Positions 9,927 through 18,703 of a stretch of DNA of 64,000 nt are shown here, piece after piece. Source of the DNA: Stappia sp. WLB 29 (GTDB lineage: Bacteria; Pseudomonadota; Alphaproteobacteria; Rhizobiales; Stappiaceae); NCBI RefSeq assembly GCF_023507705.1, contig NZ_JALBGD010000015.1:1-64000 (forward strand), read 5' to 3'. Positions within the stretch are counted from its first letter, which is position 1. Every line of letters begins with the position of its first letter. The notes under the pieces were generated by a model. That model made no database searches. It was not told the DNA's origin and saw nothing but the letters and a program-made list of their open reading frames with translations. The position numbers and the translations under genes were made by a program.

Positions 9927-10691
9927 ATGAACCGCCGCAGGCGCATTTACGAGGGCAAGGGCAAGATCCTCTACGAGGGCCCGGAACCCGGTACGCTCAT
10001 CCAGCACTTCAAGGATGACGCAACTGCCTTCAACGCCAAGAAGCACGAGATTGTCGATGGCAAGGGGGTCCTGAACAACCGGATCTCCGAGTACATCTTC
10101 AACCATCTCAACGCGATCGGCATCCCGACCCACTTCATTCGCCGGATGAACATGCGCGAGCAGCTCATCCGCGAGGTCGAGATCATCCCGCTGGAAGTGG
10201 TGGTGCGCAACGTCGCCGCCGGCTCGCTGTCCAAGCGCCTCGGCATCGAGGAAGGCACGCAGCTGCCGCGCTCGATCATCGAGTTCTATTACAAGAACGA
10301 CGCGCTCGACGATCCGATGGTCTCCGAGGAGCACATCACCGCCTTCGGCTGGTGCTCGCCGCAGGAGATGGACGACATCATGGCGCTGGCCATCCGCGTC
10401 AACGACTTCCTGACCGGCCTGTTTCTGGGCGTCGGCATCCGTCTCGTCGACTTCAAGATCGAGTGCGGCCGGCTGTGGGAAGGCGACATGATGCGCATCG
10501 TCGTCGCCGACGAGATCTCGCCGGACAGCTGCCGCCTGTGGGACATCCAGTCCAACGAGAAGATGGACAAGGACCGCTTCCGCCGCGACCTCGGCGGCAT
10601 GCTGGAAGCCTACCAGGAAGTGGCCCGGCGCCTCGGCATCCTCAACGACAACGACCGGCCGAACGGCACCGGTCCGGTGCTCGTGAAGTAA
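9927..10691 (+). CDS. purC: phosphoribosylaminoimidazole-succinocarboxamide synthase
   Basis: SAICAR synthetase of 254 residues; it joins aspartate to CAIR with ATP in purine synthesis, directly before the first PurB reaction. Recognisable motifs are [20 protein letters not shown] (ATP-binding lid), the [20 protein letters not shown] segment, and the IKCG-like [12 protein letters not shown] region near residue 180. The ATG at 9927 gives the standard alphaproteobacterial start [10 protein letters not shown]; an in-frame ATG at 9894 would add 11 residues. A strong terminator follows, so purC is likely transcribed separately from purS. Confidence 0.97.
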   Translation: MNRRRRIYEGKGKILYEGPEPGTLIQHFKDDATAFNAKKHEIVDGKGVLNNRISEYIFNHLNAIGIPTHFIRRMNMREQLIREVEIIPLEVVVRNVAAGSLSKRLGIEEGTQLPRSIIEFYYKNDALDDPMVSEEHITAFGWCSPQEMDDIMALAIRVNDFLTGLFLGVGIRLVDFKIECGRLWEGDMMRIVVADEISPDSCRLWDIQSNEKMDKDRFRRDLGGMLEAYQEVARRLGILNDNDRPNGTGPVLVK

Positions 10692-10723
10692 GATCGCCGG
10701 GCGCTGCGCTCGACGGAACAAGG

Positions 10724-10753
10724 AAAGCCCCGACCGGAAACGGCCGGGGCTTT
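10724..10753 (+). terminator. Rho-independent terminator after purC
   Basis: A 13-bp stem with one A-C mismatch (AAAGCCCCGACCG with CGGCCGGGGCTTT) is closed by a GAAA tetraloop, with a T-rich tail (CTTTCGGCTTTTC). It lies 33 bp past the purC stop and just before the convergent SDR gene. Confidence 0.85.
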
Positions 10754-10783
10754 CGGCTTTTCAGGCAAGCCTTGCAGCAAAGG

Positions 10784-11548
10784 TCAGGTGCGGTTGATCG
10801 AGACGCCGCCGTCGACCAGCATCGCCGTGCCGGTGGTGAAGCTGGAGGCCGGCGAGGCGAGGTAGAGCGCGGTCCCGGCGATCTCCTCGGGCGTGGAAAT
10901 GCGCTTGAGCGCATGCAGGCTCTCCACGAAGGCGAGCGCCTCCGGCGTCGACGCCGCCTCCCGCCCCATCGGCGTGTCGATGCCGCCGGGCAGGATCGCG
11001 TTGACCCGGATCCCCTTCGCACCGAACTCGGCCGCCAGCACCCGCGTCAAGCCGACGAGCCCGGCCTTGCTGGCGCCATAAGCCGCCATGCCCGGCAGGC
11101 CGACGGACTGCCCGACGATGGTCGAGGTGAAGATCAGCGAGCCGCCGCCGCGTTCCTCCATGGCGGCGATCTGGTATTTCGCCCCGAGGAACCCGCCGGT
11201 CAGGTTGGTGGCGAGCACCGTGTTCCAGTCAACGAGCGACAGGGACGGCGCCGGCCCCATGGGGCCGATCATACCCGCATTGTTGAAGGCGATGTCGAGC
11301 CCGCCGAAGCGGTCCTTCGCCAGATCGACCAGCGCCCTGGCATAGTCCTCCTCCTGCACGTCGCCGGCCAGAACCGCCGCCCGGCCGCCTGCCCGCTCGA
11401 TCTCCCCGGCAACCTCCTCCAGTTCGCCCCGGCGCCGCGCGCCGAGAACGACCGCGCAACCTTCCGCGGCGAAGAGCCGCGCTGTTGCGGCTCCCAACCC
11501 GGAGCTCGCCCCGGTGATGATTGCGACCCTGTCTTCCAGTATCGGCAT
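10784..11548 (-). CDS. short-chain dehydrogenase/reductase
   Basis: Classical SDR of 254 residues. The NAD(P)-binding motif TGASSGLG is near residues 12-19, the NNAG motif follows at about 88, the catalytic pair YGASK is near 155, and PGGIDTPMG is in the substrate loop. It ends with the typical LVDGGVSINRT. The ATG at 11548 is preferred over 11560 because the upstream bases GGAGGG form an ideal ribosome-binding site 4 nt before it. It converges on purC. Substrate unknown; likely a 3-oxoacyl or alcohol oxidoreductase by general family resemblance. Confidence 0.85.
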   Translation of the reverse strand: MPILEDRVAIITGASSGLGAATARLFAAEGCAVVLGARRRGELEEVAGEIERAGGRAAVLAGDVQEEDYARALVDLAKDRFGGLDIAFNNAGMIGPMGPAPSLSLVDWNTVLATNLTGGFLGAKYQIAAMEERGGGSLIFTSTIVGQSVGLPGMAAYGASKAGLVGLTRVLAAEFGAKGIRVNAILPGGIDTPMGREAASTPEALAFVESLHALKRISTPEEIAGTALYLASPASSFTTGTAMLVDGGVSINRT

Positions 11549-11791
11549 GAAACCCTCCATCGCCGTTGCAATGGCAGGCTTGGTAGGCGGGGAAGAAGGG
11601 CCGCGACACCCGATAGCAGATTGAGCGAAACGCGGGTCCGAACGGAGAAAGCAGTCCCTGAAACGCGTCCAGGCATTGCAAAGCGCACAAAAGCCCCTTC
11701 CTTCCGCGCGGCCGTCGCGCTAGAAGCGGGCCAACTGCCCAGCCGGCGGACGCCAACGCGCGCCGGCGCCGATTTGCGGAGACATTCCCCG

Positions 11792-12031
11792 ATGAAAGCA
11801 CGCGTGACCGTTACCCTGAAGTCCGGCGTCCTCGACCCGCAGGGCAAGGCGATCGAGGGTGGCCTTGCCGCGCTCGGCTTCGCCGGCGTCGACAGCGTGC
11901 GCCAGGGCAAGGTCTTCGATCTGGAGATCAGCGGCCGCAGCGCGGACGCCGCGCGCGCCGACCTCGCCGCCATGTGCGAGAAGCTGCTCGCCAACACGGT
12001 GATCGAGAACTACGACATCGAGATCCTCTAA
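11792..12031 (+). CDS. purS: FGAM synthase subunit PurS
   Basis: Subunit of 79 residues of the three-part phosphoribosylformylglycinamidine synthase (PurS-PurQ-PurL). It dimerises and channels ammonia between the glutaminase PurQ and the synthetase PurL. The sequence MKARVTVTLKSGVLDPQGKA and the C-terminal LLANTVIENYDIEIL match the family, and the small two-layer fold length is exact. It is followed by a 35-residue membrane peptide and purQ in the same direction, while purL lies 3 kb further on. Confidence 0.95.
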   Translation: MKARVTVTLKSGVLDPQGKAIEGGLAALGFAGVDSVRQGKVFDLEISGRSADAARADLAAMCEKLLANTVIENYDIEIL

Positions 12032-12074
12032 GGGGATCGCCCGCAACGCGGGCAGCGAGACGCGGGAGGCCGGC

Positions 12075-12182
12075 ATGGACGATGACAGCGCCAGGGTCCT
12101 GCGTTTCCTGCTGATCAAGGCAGCGGTCTTCGTCGCCCTGCCGGCCGCGCTGGCGCTCGCCGCCGCGCTGTTCCTGGTGTGA
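12075..12182 (+). CDS. small membrane protein between purS and purQ
   Basis: Open frame of 35 residues: [11 protein letters not shown] followed by a single hydrophobic helix of about 22 residues ([20 protein letters not shown]). It starts 43 bp after purS and ends 22 bp before purQ on the same strand, with a GGGAGGCC ribosome-binding site. I recall that alphaproteobacterial annotations include a phosphoribosylformylglycinamidine synthase-associated small membrane protein at this spot, so this is probably a real, conserved peptide. It could tether or modulate the FGAM synthase at the membrane, but that is only a guess from position. Confidence 0.75.
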   Translation: MDDDSARVLRFLLIKAAVFVALPAALALAAALFLV

Positions 12183-12204
12183 ACCGAAAGGGAGCTCTCC
12201 CGCC

Positions 12205-12879
12205 ATGAAGTCCGCCGTCGTCACCTTCCCCGGCTCGAATCGCGAGCGCGACATGATGCATGCGCTGGAGCTGGTCTCCGGCCGCAAGCCCGAAGCCGTG
12301 TGGCATGCCGACACCAGCCTGCCGGATGTCGATCTGGTGGTGCTGCCGGGCGGCTTTTCCTACGGCGACTACCTGCGCTCCGGCGCCATCGCCGCGCGCG
12401 CGCCGGTGATGGATGCGATCCGCGCCTTCGCCGCCCGTGGCGGCCTGGTGCTCGGCGTGTGCAACGGCTTCCAGATGCTGACCGAGGCAGGGCTGCTGCC
12501 GGGCGCCCTGATGCGCAATGCCGGCCTCACCTTCGTCTGCCGCGAAGTGCTGCTGGAGACCGCCTCCACGGCCAACCGCTTCACCGCCGGCATGCGCAAG
12601 GGCGAGACCTGGCGCTGCCCCGTCGCCCATCACGACGGCAACTATTTCGCCGATGCGCAGACCATCGCGCGGCTCGAGGGCGGGGATCGCGTCGCCTTCC
12701 GCTATGCGAGCGGCACCAACCCGAACGGCTCGGTCAACGACATCGCCGGCATCACCAACGAGGCCGGCAACGTGCTCGGCATGATGCCGCACCCGGAAAA
12801 CTACGTCGACGCGCAGCAGGCGAGCACCGACGGGCGCGCCTTCTTCGAGAGCATCTGCGAAGCCTTCGCCGCCGCCTGA
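12205..12879 (+). CDS. purQ: FGAM synthase glutaminase subunit PurQ
   Basis: Class I glutamine amidotransferase of 224 residues that releases ammonia from glutamine for FGAM synthesis. The nucleophile is C86 in [10 protein letters not shown], and the catalytic pair is H196/E198 in MMPHPENY. The N-terminus [16 protein letters not shown] is typical of stand-alone PurQ. An AAAGGGAG ribosome-binding site precedes the ATG at 12205. It works with PurS and PurL in a complex. Confidence 0.97.
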   Translation: MKSAVVTFPGSNRERDMMHALELVSGRKPEAVWHADTSLPDVDLVVLPGGFSYGDYLRSGAIAARAPVMDAIRAFAARGGLVLGVCNGFQMLTEAGLLPGALMRNAGLTFVCREVLLETASTANRFTAGMRKGETWRCPVAHHDGNYFADAQTIARLEGGDRVAFRYASGTNPNGSVNDIAGITNEAGNVLGMMPHPENYVDAQQASTDGRAFFESICEAFAAA

Positions 12880-12908
12880 TCCAGGCGGCGAGAGACGGGA
12901 GACGACCG

Positions 12909-13169
12909 ATGAGCCGTGCCGCCTCCGCCTCTCCCTTCAAGGCTGAGGAAAAGGCGGAACTCGCCCGCCGGCTGCGCGACTATCTGCGCGACGAACTCGG
13001 CGCCGAGGCCGGCATGCTGGAGACCGAGGCCTTTCTCGACTTCATCGCCGCCGAGATCGGCAACGCCTTCTACAATCGCGGCCTGTTCGATGCCCAGGCG
13101 GCCATCGCCGCCCGGCTGGAAGAGGCGACGGACGCGGTCTACGCGCTGGAAAAGCCCACCCGCGCGTGA
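12909..13169 (+). CDS. DUF2164 family small protein
   Basis: Protein of 86 residues with the DUF2164 pattern: a charged helical N-terminus (FKAEEKAELARRLRDYLRDEL) and the conserved EAFLDFIAAEIGNAFYNRGLFDA core. The family's function is not known. It starts 29 bp after purQ and is probably on the same transcript. Its last 31 bp overlap the end of the convergent araC-type gene. Confidence 0.8.
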   Translation: MSRAASASPFKAEEKAELARRLRDYLRDELGAEAGMLETEAFLDFIAAEIGNAFYNRGLFDAQAAIAARLEEATDAVYALEKPTRA

Positions 13170-13960
13170 CCGCTCGGCGGCTGGCCGAACTGGCGCGAAT
13201 AGGCTCGGCTGAAGGCCGAGGCGCTGGAAAAGCCGACGCGGCCGGCAACGCTCTTCAACACCCCTCCCCGCTCGATCTCCTGCCGCGCCAGGCACAGCCG
13301 CCAGGCCTGCAGATAGGCGCCCGGCGTCTGGCCGACGATCCGGCGAAAACCGGTGGCGAAGGCCGTGCGCGACATGCCGCAGACCGACGCCAGATCCTCC
13401 AGCCGCCAGCGCCGCTCCGGCGCCTCGTGCATGGCGACCAGCGCCAGCATGATCTGCGGATGGCCGAGGCCGGCGATCAGCCCGTCCCGCGCCTGCCCGG
13501 TCTCGATGGCATGGCGCAGGAAGCGGATCACCACGATCTCGCACAGCCGGTCGACGATGGCCTTGCCGCCGCAGCGCGGGCTGGTCACCTCCTCGTGCAG
13601 CACGGCGGCAACCGCCGCCAGCGCCGGCGCCTCGGCAAGATCGATGCAGACCTCTTCCGGCAGCGCGGTGGCGAGCGGCGAGCCCGGCCCGCCGAGATCG
13701 ACCCGCGCGGCGACCGCCACCGGTCCTTGCAGCCGGCAGGCCTCGCGCGTGCCGTCGACGCGGAACACCAGCCGCCGCAGGGCGAGCGGCTCGGTCTCAC
13801 CGAGGCTCCCATCCCCCGTCAGCAGCAAATGCGCCGGCTCGCCCGCCGGCAGGGCGGTGCCCAGCACGCAGGCGGAAATGCGGAACCGGTCGATCAGGGC
13901 CGACAGCCGGTCGACCCGCCCTTGCGGCATGCTGGCACCGTTCATTGAACTCTCGATCAT
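13139..13960 (-). CDS. AraC family transcriptional regulator
   Basis: Regulator of 273 residues with an N-terminal cupin-like sensing domain (about residues 15-150, AraC_binding_2/cupin_6 style) and a C-terminal pair of helix-turn-helix motifs. The HTH motifs are WRLEDLASVCGMSRTAFATG and a second one around VGFSSASAFSRAYSRQFG. The last residues GHARVGFSSA echo the preceding GRVGFSSA because of a short in-frame DNA repeat; normal family members end soon after the second HTH. It diverges from a peroxiredoxin gene and is a good candidate for its regulator, possibly responding to a reactive compound. Confidence 0.85.
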   Translation of the reverse strand: MIESSMNGASMPQGRVDRLSALIDRFRISACVLGTALPAGEPAHLLLTGDGSLGETEPLALRRLVFRVDGTREACRLQGPVAVAARVDLGGPGSPLATALPEEVCIDLAEAPALAAVAAVLHEEVTSPRCGGKAIVDRLCEIVVIRFLRHAIETGQARDGLIAGLGHPQIMLALVAMHEAPERRWRLEDLASVCGMSRTAFATGFRRIVGQTPGAYLQAWRLCLARQEIERGGVLKSVAGRVGFSSASAFSRAYSRQFGQPPSGHARVGFSSA

Positions 13961-13996
13961 TAAAATCGGACTGTCCTTTTCCTTTCATACATTAGC

Positions 13997-14009
13997 TTGG
14001 CACGGCCAA
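13997..14009. promoter_or_regulatory. inverted repeat, candidate AraC-type operator
   Basis: TTGGC-ACG-GCCAA, a perfect 5-bp inverted repeat, lies in the 101-bp space between the divergent araC-type and peroxiredoxin genes. It sits 53 bp before the peroxiredoxin start, near where a promoter would be. AraC proteins more often bind direct repeats, so the assignment is tentative. Confidence 0.35.
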
Positions 14010-14061
14010 CAAGGATGGCCGGCGACGACCGCCCGCCCAAGAGTTCAGCGAAAGGACAAGG

Positions 14062-14601
14062 ATGTCCCTCATTCCCCGCCAGCAGGTTCCCGCGCTCGCG
14101 CTGGAGACGCTCTCCCATGGCCGCCTCGACCTTGCCGCGGAGAGGCCGGACTTCGCGACGCTCGTCGTCTTCTACCGCGGCCTGCACTGCCCGATCTGCG
14201 CCGCCTACCTGAAGGAGCTGGAACGCCTGACGCCGGCCTTTGCCGAGCGCGGCGTGACGACGCTGGCCCTGTCGTCCGACGACAGGGAGCGGGCAGAGGC
14301 GATGGCGGAGAAGATCGGGGCGCAGGCCCTGCGCATCGGCTACGGCCTGCCGCTGCAGGTGGCGCGCGACTGGGGGCTGTATGTCTCGGCCGGGCGCGGC
14401 ATGACGTCCATCGGCATCGAGGAGCCGGAGCTCTTCTCCGAGCCGGGCGTGTTCCTGGTGCGCGCCGACGGCACGCTCTACTTCGCCTCGGTGCAGACGA
14501 TGCCTTTCGTGCGCCCGCATTTCCAGGAGATGGTCGGCGCGCTCGATTTCGTGCGCAAGAACGATTATCCGGCGCGCGGCGAATACACCGGCGCGGTCTG
14601 A
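14062..14601 (+). CDS. peroxiredoxin-like (AhpC/TSA) protein
   Basis: Thioredoxin-fold protein of 179 residues of the AhpC/TSA (peroxiredoxin-like) group. The redox motif CPIC (C43, C46) sits in YRGLHCPICAAYLKEL, where the first cysteine would be peroxidatic. Other conserved parts are LSSDDRERA and a cis-proline-like region ending GVFLVRADGTLYFASV. No signal peptide, so cytoplasmic. It is divergent from the araC-type gene with only 101 bp between them, which suggests induction by that regulator. Confidence 0.85.
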   Translation: MSLIPRQQVPALALETLSHGRLDLAAERPDFATLVVFYRGLHCPICAAYLKELERLTPAFAERGVTTLALSSDDRERAEAMAEKIGAQALRIGYGLPLQVARDWGLYVSAGRGMTSIGIEEPELFSEPGVFLVRADGTLYFASVQTMPFVRPHFQEMVGALDFVRKNDYPARGEYTGAV

Positions 14602-14612
14602 GAAGCAGGTTT

Positions 14613-15512
14613 TTACTGCCCGGTGATGAAGCGCAAGGCGCCCGGCTCGACCGTAACGTCGAGCCGGCTCGCCGACATCGGCTCGCCGTCGAGGTTGATC
14701 GCCAGATCCTCCTCGGCCTCGATGGTCAGCCGGGTGAAGCTCGCCTTGCGGGCATAGCCGTCGAACTGGCTGTCGGCCTCGCGCAGAAGGCCGGACAGGA
14801 GCGTCACCAGATGCTCCGCCTCCGGCTGGGGAAACAGCGTCAGGTCGAGGAGGCCGTCGTCGACGCGCGCATCGGCACATAGCGGCACGCCGCCGCCCGC
14901 CAGCCGGCCGTTGCCGATGGCCATGGCGATGAAGTCGCCCTCCCAGGAAAACCCGTCGGCGCTGAACGAGGCGTGCATCGGCGCCAGCTCGCCGATCCGG
15001 CTGGCGCCGGCAATGAGATAGGCAGCACCGCCGAGCAGCCGCTTGGCGCGCGGATCGGTCTCGCGGGTGATGCGGGTGACGGAGCCACCGCTCGCCACAT
15101 TGACGAAGACCCTCCCGTTGATGCGCCCGACATCGATGGGGCGCGGCGTTCCGGTTGCGCAAAGCTTCAGCGCGGCGACCAGATCGGCGACCGGCAGGCC
15201 GAGCCCGGTGGCGAAGTCGTTGGCCGTGCCCAGCGGCAGCACGCCGAAGGCGCAGTCGGTCGCAGGATCGGCCTCCAGCGCCGCCGCGACCACCTGGTTG
15301 ACCGTGCCGTCGCCGCCGCCGGCGACGATCACCTGCGGCCGCTCGTCCGGATCGCGCCGCACGGCCTCCTGCGCGAACTGCGTCGCATCGTCCCCGTCAT
15401 AAGTCACCCTGACATGCAGTTCGTGGCCTTCGGCCCGCAGCCGCTCGACGGCCTCGCGCACATCCTCGCGCTGGGAAGACTTGCCGTTGAGGATCAGCAG
15501 GAGACGACGCAT
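14613..15512 (-). CDS. YegS/diacylglycerol-kinase family lipid kinase
   Basis: Lipid kinase of 299 residues. The ATP-binding signature GGGDGTVNQV lies at residues 65-74, followed by LPLGTANDFATGLG and the C-terminal INLDGEP motif, all typical of the DAGK-catalytic/YegS group that phosphorylates diacylglycerol-like lipids or phosphatidylglycerol. The start at 15512 (MRRLLLILNGKSS) fits the family; a start at 15686 would add 58 residues of poor coding character running into the purL leader. Its end is 11 bp from the convergent peroxiredoxin gene. Confidence 0.88.
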   Translation of the reverse strand: MRRLLLILNGKSSQREDVREAVERLRAEGHELHVRVTYDGDDATQFAQEAVRRDPDERPQVIVAGGGDGTVNQVVAAALEADPATDCAFGVLPLGTANDFATGLGLPVADLVAALKLCATGTPRPIDVGRINGRVFVNVASGGSVTRITRETDPRAKRLLGGAAYLIAGASRIGELAPMHASFSADGFSWEGDFIAMAIGNGRLAGGGVPLCADARVDDGLLDLTLFPQPEAEHLVTLLSGLLREADSQFDGYARKASFTRLTIEAEEDLAINLDGEPMSASRLDVTVEPGALRFITGQ

Positions 15513-15700
15513 GCGGATGTTCCGTTCTGGTGTGGCAGAGGCAAGGGCTGCGGCGGAAGGAAGCGGATGACCGAGGATCGGGAGCATAAAGGCAAGCCTT
15601 GTGATACATGGGAACGCCGAAGGAGCATGTCTACAATTCCCTTTGGCCCTCCGGTTTGCTAAACGGGCGGCATCTTCCGCTTCCAAGGTTGCAGGCCCCC

Positions 15701-17899
15701 ATGATCCCCAACGACATCGCCATCACTCCGGAACTCGTCGAGGCGCACGGCCTCAAGCCGGACGAGTACGAGCGCATTCTGGCCTTGATCGGGCGGGAGC
15801 CCACCTTCACCGAACTCGGCATCTTCTCGGCCATGTGGAACGAGCACTGTTCCTACAAGTCGTCGAAAAAGTGGCTGAAGACCCTGCCGACCACCGGTCC
15901 CCGCGTCATCCAGGGCCCGGGCGAGAATGCCGGCGTGGTCGATATCGGCGACGGCGAGGTCGTGGTCTTCAAGATGGAGAGCCATAACCACCCCTCCTAT
16001 ATCGAGCCCTACCAGGGCGCGGCGACCGGCGTCGGTGGCATCCTGCGCGACGTCTTCACCATGGGCGCACGGCCCGTGGCGGCGATGAACGCGCTGCGCT
16101 TCGGCGCGCCCGAGCACCCGCGCACGAAGCATCTGGTCTCCGGCGTCGTCGCCGGCGTCGGCGGCTACGGCAACTCCTTCGGCGTGCCGACCGTCGGCGG
16201 CGAGGTCGAGTTCCACGCCCGCTACAACGGCAACTGCCTCGTCAACGCCTTCGCCGCCGGCATCGCCCGCGCCGACGGCATCTTCCTGTCCAAGGCCGAG
16301 GGCGTCGGCCTGCCGGTCGTCTATCTCGGCGCCAAGACGGGTCGCGACGGCGTCGGCGGCGCCACCATGGCTTCGGCGGAGTTCGACGAGACCATCGAGG
16401 AGAAGCGCCCGACCGTGCAGGTCGGCGATCCCTTCACCGAGAAGTGCCTTCTGGAAGCCTGCCTGGAGCTGATGGCGACCGGCGCGGTCGTCGCCATCCA
16501 GGACATGGGCGCGGCCGGCCTGACCTGCTCGGCCGTGGAAATGGGCGCCAAGGGCAATCTCGGCATCACGCTCGACCTCGACGCGGTGCCGGTGCGCGAA
16601 GAGCGCATGACCGCCTACGAGATGATGCTGTCGGAGAGCCAGGAGCGCATGCTCATGGTGCTGAAGCCCGAGAAGGAAGACGAGGCCAAGGCGATCTTCC
16701 GCAAGTGGGGGCTGGACTTCGCCATCGTCGGCATGACCACCGACACGCTGCGCTTCATCGTCAACCACCAGGGCGAGACCGTCGCCGACCTGCCGATCAA
16801 GGAGTTGGGCGACGAGGCGCCGGAATACGACCGTCCGTGGGTGGAAAGCCCCAAGCGCGAGGTGCTGGCCGCCGGCACCATTGCCGAGCCGGACGACTAT
16901 GCCGCCGCCCTGCTGACGCTCGTCGGCAATGCCAACGGCGCCTCGCGCCGCTGGGTCTACGAGCAGTACGACACCCTGGTGCAGGGCAACACGCTCGCCT
17001 CCCCGGGAGGCGATGCCGGCGTCATCCGCGTCGGCACCGGGGGCAAGGCACTGGCCTTCACCGTCGACGTGACCCCGCGCTATGTGGAGGCGGACCCCTT
17101 CGAAGGCGGCAAGCAGGCCATCGCCGAGTGCTGGCGTAACCTGACGGCTGTGGGCGCCGAGCCGCTGGCCGCGACCGACAACCTGAACTTCGGCAATCCG
17201 GAGCGACCCGAAATCATGGGTCAGTTGGTCGGGGCCATCAAGGGCATCGGCGAGGCCTGCCGCGCGCTCGACTTCCCCATCGTCTCGGGCAACGTCTCGC
17301 TCTACAACGAGACCAGCGGCGAGGGAATCCTGCCGACCCCGGCTATCGGCGGCGTCGGCCTGCTGCCGGATCTCTCCCGCCGCGCGGCCGCGGCCTTCGC
17401 GAGCGAGGGCGACGTCATCGCGGTGATCGGCGGCCACGGCACGCATCTGGGCCAGAGCGCCTATCTGCGCGATATCCTGGGCCGCGAGGAAGGCGCGCCG
17501 CCCCCGGTGGATCTGGCCGCCGAGCGCCGCCGCGGCGACTTCGTGCGCGAGTTGATCCGCGCCGGCCGCGTCACCGCCGTCCACGACATCTCCTCCGGCG
17601 GCCTCGCCGTGGCGCTGGCCGAGATGGCCATGGCCGGCGCCAAGGGCGCGCGGGTCAAGGTGCCCGCCCCGGCCCATGCGGCCCTCTTCGGCGAGGACCA
17701 GGGCCGCTACGTGCTGACCTGCAGCGCCGAGGAAGCCGCCTCCGTGCTGGAGGACGCGCTGGATGCGGGTTTCGAGATCGTCGAGATCGGCCGGGTCGAA
17801 GGCAGCGATTTGACGGTTGAGGACATTCTCACCATATCCGTTGCAAAGCTGCGCGAGACCCACGAGACTTGGTTCCCGCACTACATGGCGGGCGCCTGA
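15701..17899 (+). CDS. purL: FGAM synthase large subunit PurL
   Basis: Synthetase of 732 residues of the short PurL type (not the 1,300-residue fused form), which needs separate PurS and PurQ. Motifs include the [20 protein letters not shown] region with the catalytic histidine, [18 protein letters not shown] for ATP binding, and the second-half repeat GNVSLYNET. The ATG at 15701 ([17 protein letters not shown]) matches relatives; the in-frame ATG at 15608 is unlikely. It is separated from purS-purQ by five other genes and presumably has its own promoter in 15513-15700. Confidence 0.97.
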   Translation: MIPNDIAITPELVEAHGLKPDEYERILALIGREPTFTELGIFSAMWNEHCSYKSSKKWLKTLPTTGPRVIQGPGENAGVVDIGDGEVVVFKMESHNHPSYIEPYQGAATGVGGILRDVFTMGARPVAAMNALRFGAPEHPRTKHLVSGVVAGVGGYGNSFGVPTVGGEVEFHARYNGNCLVNAFAAGIARADGIFLSKAEGVGLPVVYLGAKTGRDGVGGATMASAEFDETIEEKRPTVQVGDPFTEKCLLEACLELMATGAVVAIQDMGAAGLTCSAVEMGAKGNLGITLDLDAVPVREERMTAYEMMLSESQERMLMVLKPEKEDEAKAIFRKWGLDFAIVGMTTDTLRFIVNHQGETVADLPIKELGDEAPEYDRPWVESPKREVLAAGTIAEPDDYAAALLTLVGNANGASRRWVYEQYDTLVQGNTLASPGGDAGVIRVGTGGKALAFTVDVTPRYVEADPFEGGKQAIAECWRNLTAVGAEPLAATDNLNFGNPERPEIMGQLVGAIKGIGEACRALDFPIVSGNVSLYNETSGEGILPTPAIGGVGLLPDLSRRAAAAFASEGDVIAVIGGHGTHLGQSAYLRDILGREEGAPPPVDLAAERRRGDFVRELIRAGRVTAVHDISSGGLAVALAEMAMAGAKGARVKVPAPAHAALFGEDQGRYVLTCSAEEAASVLEDALDAGFEIVEIGRVEGSDLTVEDILTISVAKLRETHETWFPHYMAGA

Positions 17900-17977
17900 G
17901 CGCCCGTCCTCAAAACTTTCAGGGCATCGGGGCAGGCCGCCGGCTCGGGCCGCCCCGGAGAGGGAAGGACGGAACGC

Positions 17978-18211
17978 ATGGCAATGCAGGCGCGCGAGAT
18001 CGAGGCTCTCATCAAGGAAGCCTTGCCCGATGCGCAGGTTGAAATCCGCGATCTCGCCGGCGACGGCGACCATTACGCCGCGGTGGTGATCTCCTCGGCA
18101 TTCCAGGGCAAGACGCGGGTGCAGCAGCACCAGATGGTCTACCAGGCGCTCAAGGGCAACATGGGCGGGGAGCTGCACGCGCTCGCCCTGCAGACCAGCG
18201 CTCCCGAGTGA
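17978..18211 (+). CDS. BolA/IbaG family protein
   Basis: BolA-like protein of 77 residues. The fold pattern is recognisable ([18 protein letters not shown], then [25 protein letters not shown]), including the conserved histidine in [10 protein letters not shown] that helps hold a shared [2Fe-2S] cluster with monothiol glutaredoxins. It sits directly upstream of grxD, and BolA-Grx4 heterodimers are well known in iron sensing and Fe-S trafficking. An AGGGAAGGACGG ribosome-binding site precedes the start. Confidence 0.93.
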   Translation: MAMQAREIEALIKEALPDAQVEIRDLAGDGDHYAAVVISSAFQGKTRVQQHQMVYQALKGNMGGELHALALQTSAPE

Positions 18212-18279
18212 TCCCCGGCGGGGCACCGGGCAATCCACGGTCGCCGGACCTTGACCCGGCAGAACGAAAGGACAGTGAC

Positions 18280-18612
18280 ATGAGCATTCAGCAGTGGATC
18301 AAGAACGAAGTCGACAGCAACGACGTCGTGCTGTTCATGAAGGGCACCCCGACCTTCCCGCAGTGCGGGTTCTCCGGTCAGGTGGTGCAGATCCTCGATT
18401 ACGTCGGCGTGCCCTACAAGGGCATCAACGTGCTGGAGGACGACGAGCTGCGCCAGGGGATCAAGGAGTTCTCCCAGTGGCCGACCATCCCGCAGCTGTA
18501 TGTGAAGGGCGAGTTCGTCGGCGGCTGCGACATCGTGCGCGAGATGTTCCAGAACCAGGAACTGCAGTCGCATTTCGCTGAAAAGGGCATCCCGACCCGC
18601 CAGTCGGCCTGA
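18280..18612 (+). CDS. grxD: monothiol glutaredoxin, Grx4 family
   Basis: Glutaredoxin of 110 residues with the monothiol CGFS-type active site at C29 (FPQCGFSG), plus [26 protein letters not shown] and other Grx4 glutathione-binding motifs. CGFS glutaredoxins bind a [2Fe-2S] cluster with glutathione and deliver it to apo-proteins; the bolA gene 68 bp upstream is its usual partner. The ATG at 18280 is used rather than the in-frame start at 18208, which overlaps bolA. A strong terminator follows. Confidence 0.96.
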   Translation: MSIQQWIKNEVDSNDVVLFMKGTPTFPQCGFSGQVVQILDYVGVPYKGINVLEDDELRQGIKEFSQWPTIPQLYVKGEFVGGCDIVREMFQNQELQSHFAEKGIPTRQSA

Positions 18613-18621
18613 TCGAACAGG

Positions 18622-18636
18622 TTAATAAATGGTTAA
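18622..18636. promoter_or_regulatory. TTAA-N7-TTAA, possible CtrA-type site
   Basis: TTAATAAATGGTTAA matches the spacing of the CtrA box (TTAA-N7-TTAA). It lies directly after grxD and overlaps the approach to its terminator, 176 bp upstream of a small secreted-protein gene. AT-rich sequence can produce this by chance, so the call is weak. Confidence 0.3.
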
Positions 18637-18637
18637 T

Positions 18638-18672
18638 AAAGGGCGGATCGAAGTCGATCCGCCCTTTCTTTT
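18638..18672 (+). terminator. Rho-independent terminator after grxD
   Basis: Perfect 13-bp stem (AAAGGGCGGATCG with CGATCCGCCCTTT, 18638-18650 and 18655-18667) with an AAGT loop, followed by CTTTTT. It ends the purL-bolA-grxD side of the purine block. Confidence 0.9.
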
Positions 18673-18690
18673 TGCGAAATTTGTCGACTA

Positions 18691-18703
18691 GGCAAATTTT
18701 GCC
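18691..18703. promoter_or_regulatory. 13-bp palindrome GGCAAATTTTGCC
   Basis: A perfect inverted repeat (GGCAAA-T-TTTGCC) with a GANTC methylation-type site (GAATC, 18704-18708) directly after it, 109 bp before a small secreted-protein gene. A near-identical palindrome occurs in the flagellar promoter region at 57707-57719. Possibly a transcription-factor operator; the binding protein is unknown. Confidence 0.35.

Noticed and set aside
17889-17905. Hairpin overlapping the purL stop codon
   Set aside because: A GGGCGC/GCGCCC stem exists but has no T-run and overlaps coding sequence; bolA and grxD probably continue on the same transcript.
15659-18238. Very long open frame on the minus strand opposite purL
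   Set aside because: It is an antisense shadow of the high-GC purL codon pattern, with repetitive Arg/Gly/His composition and no homology; purL is unmistakable.
18691-18703. Sigma-54 promoter reading of GGCA-N5-TGCC
   Set aside because: The GG and GC dinucleotides are 10 bp apart here, whereas the sigma-54 -24/-12 elements need 12 bp, so the palindrome is not a sigma-54 promoter.
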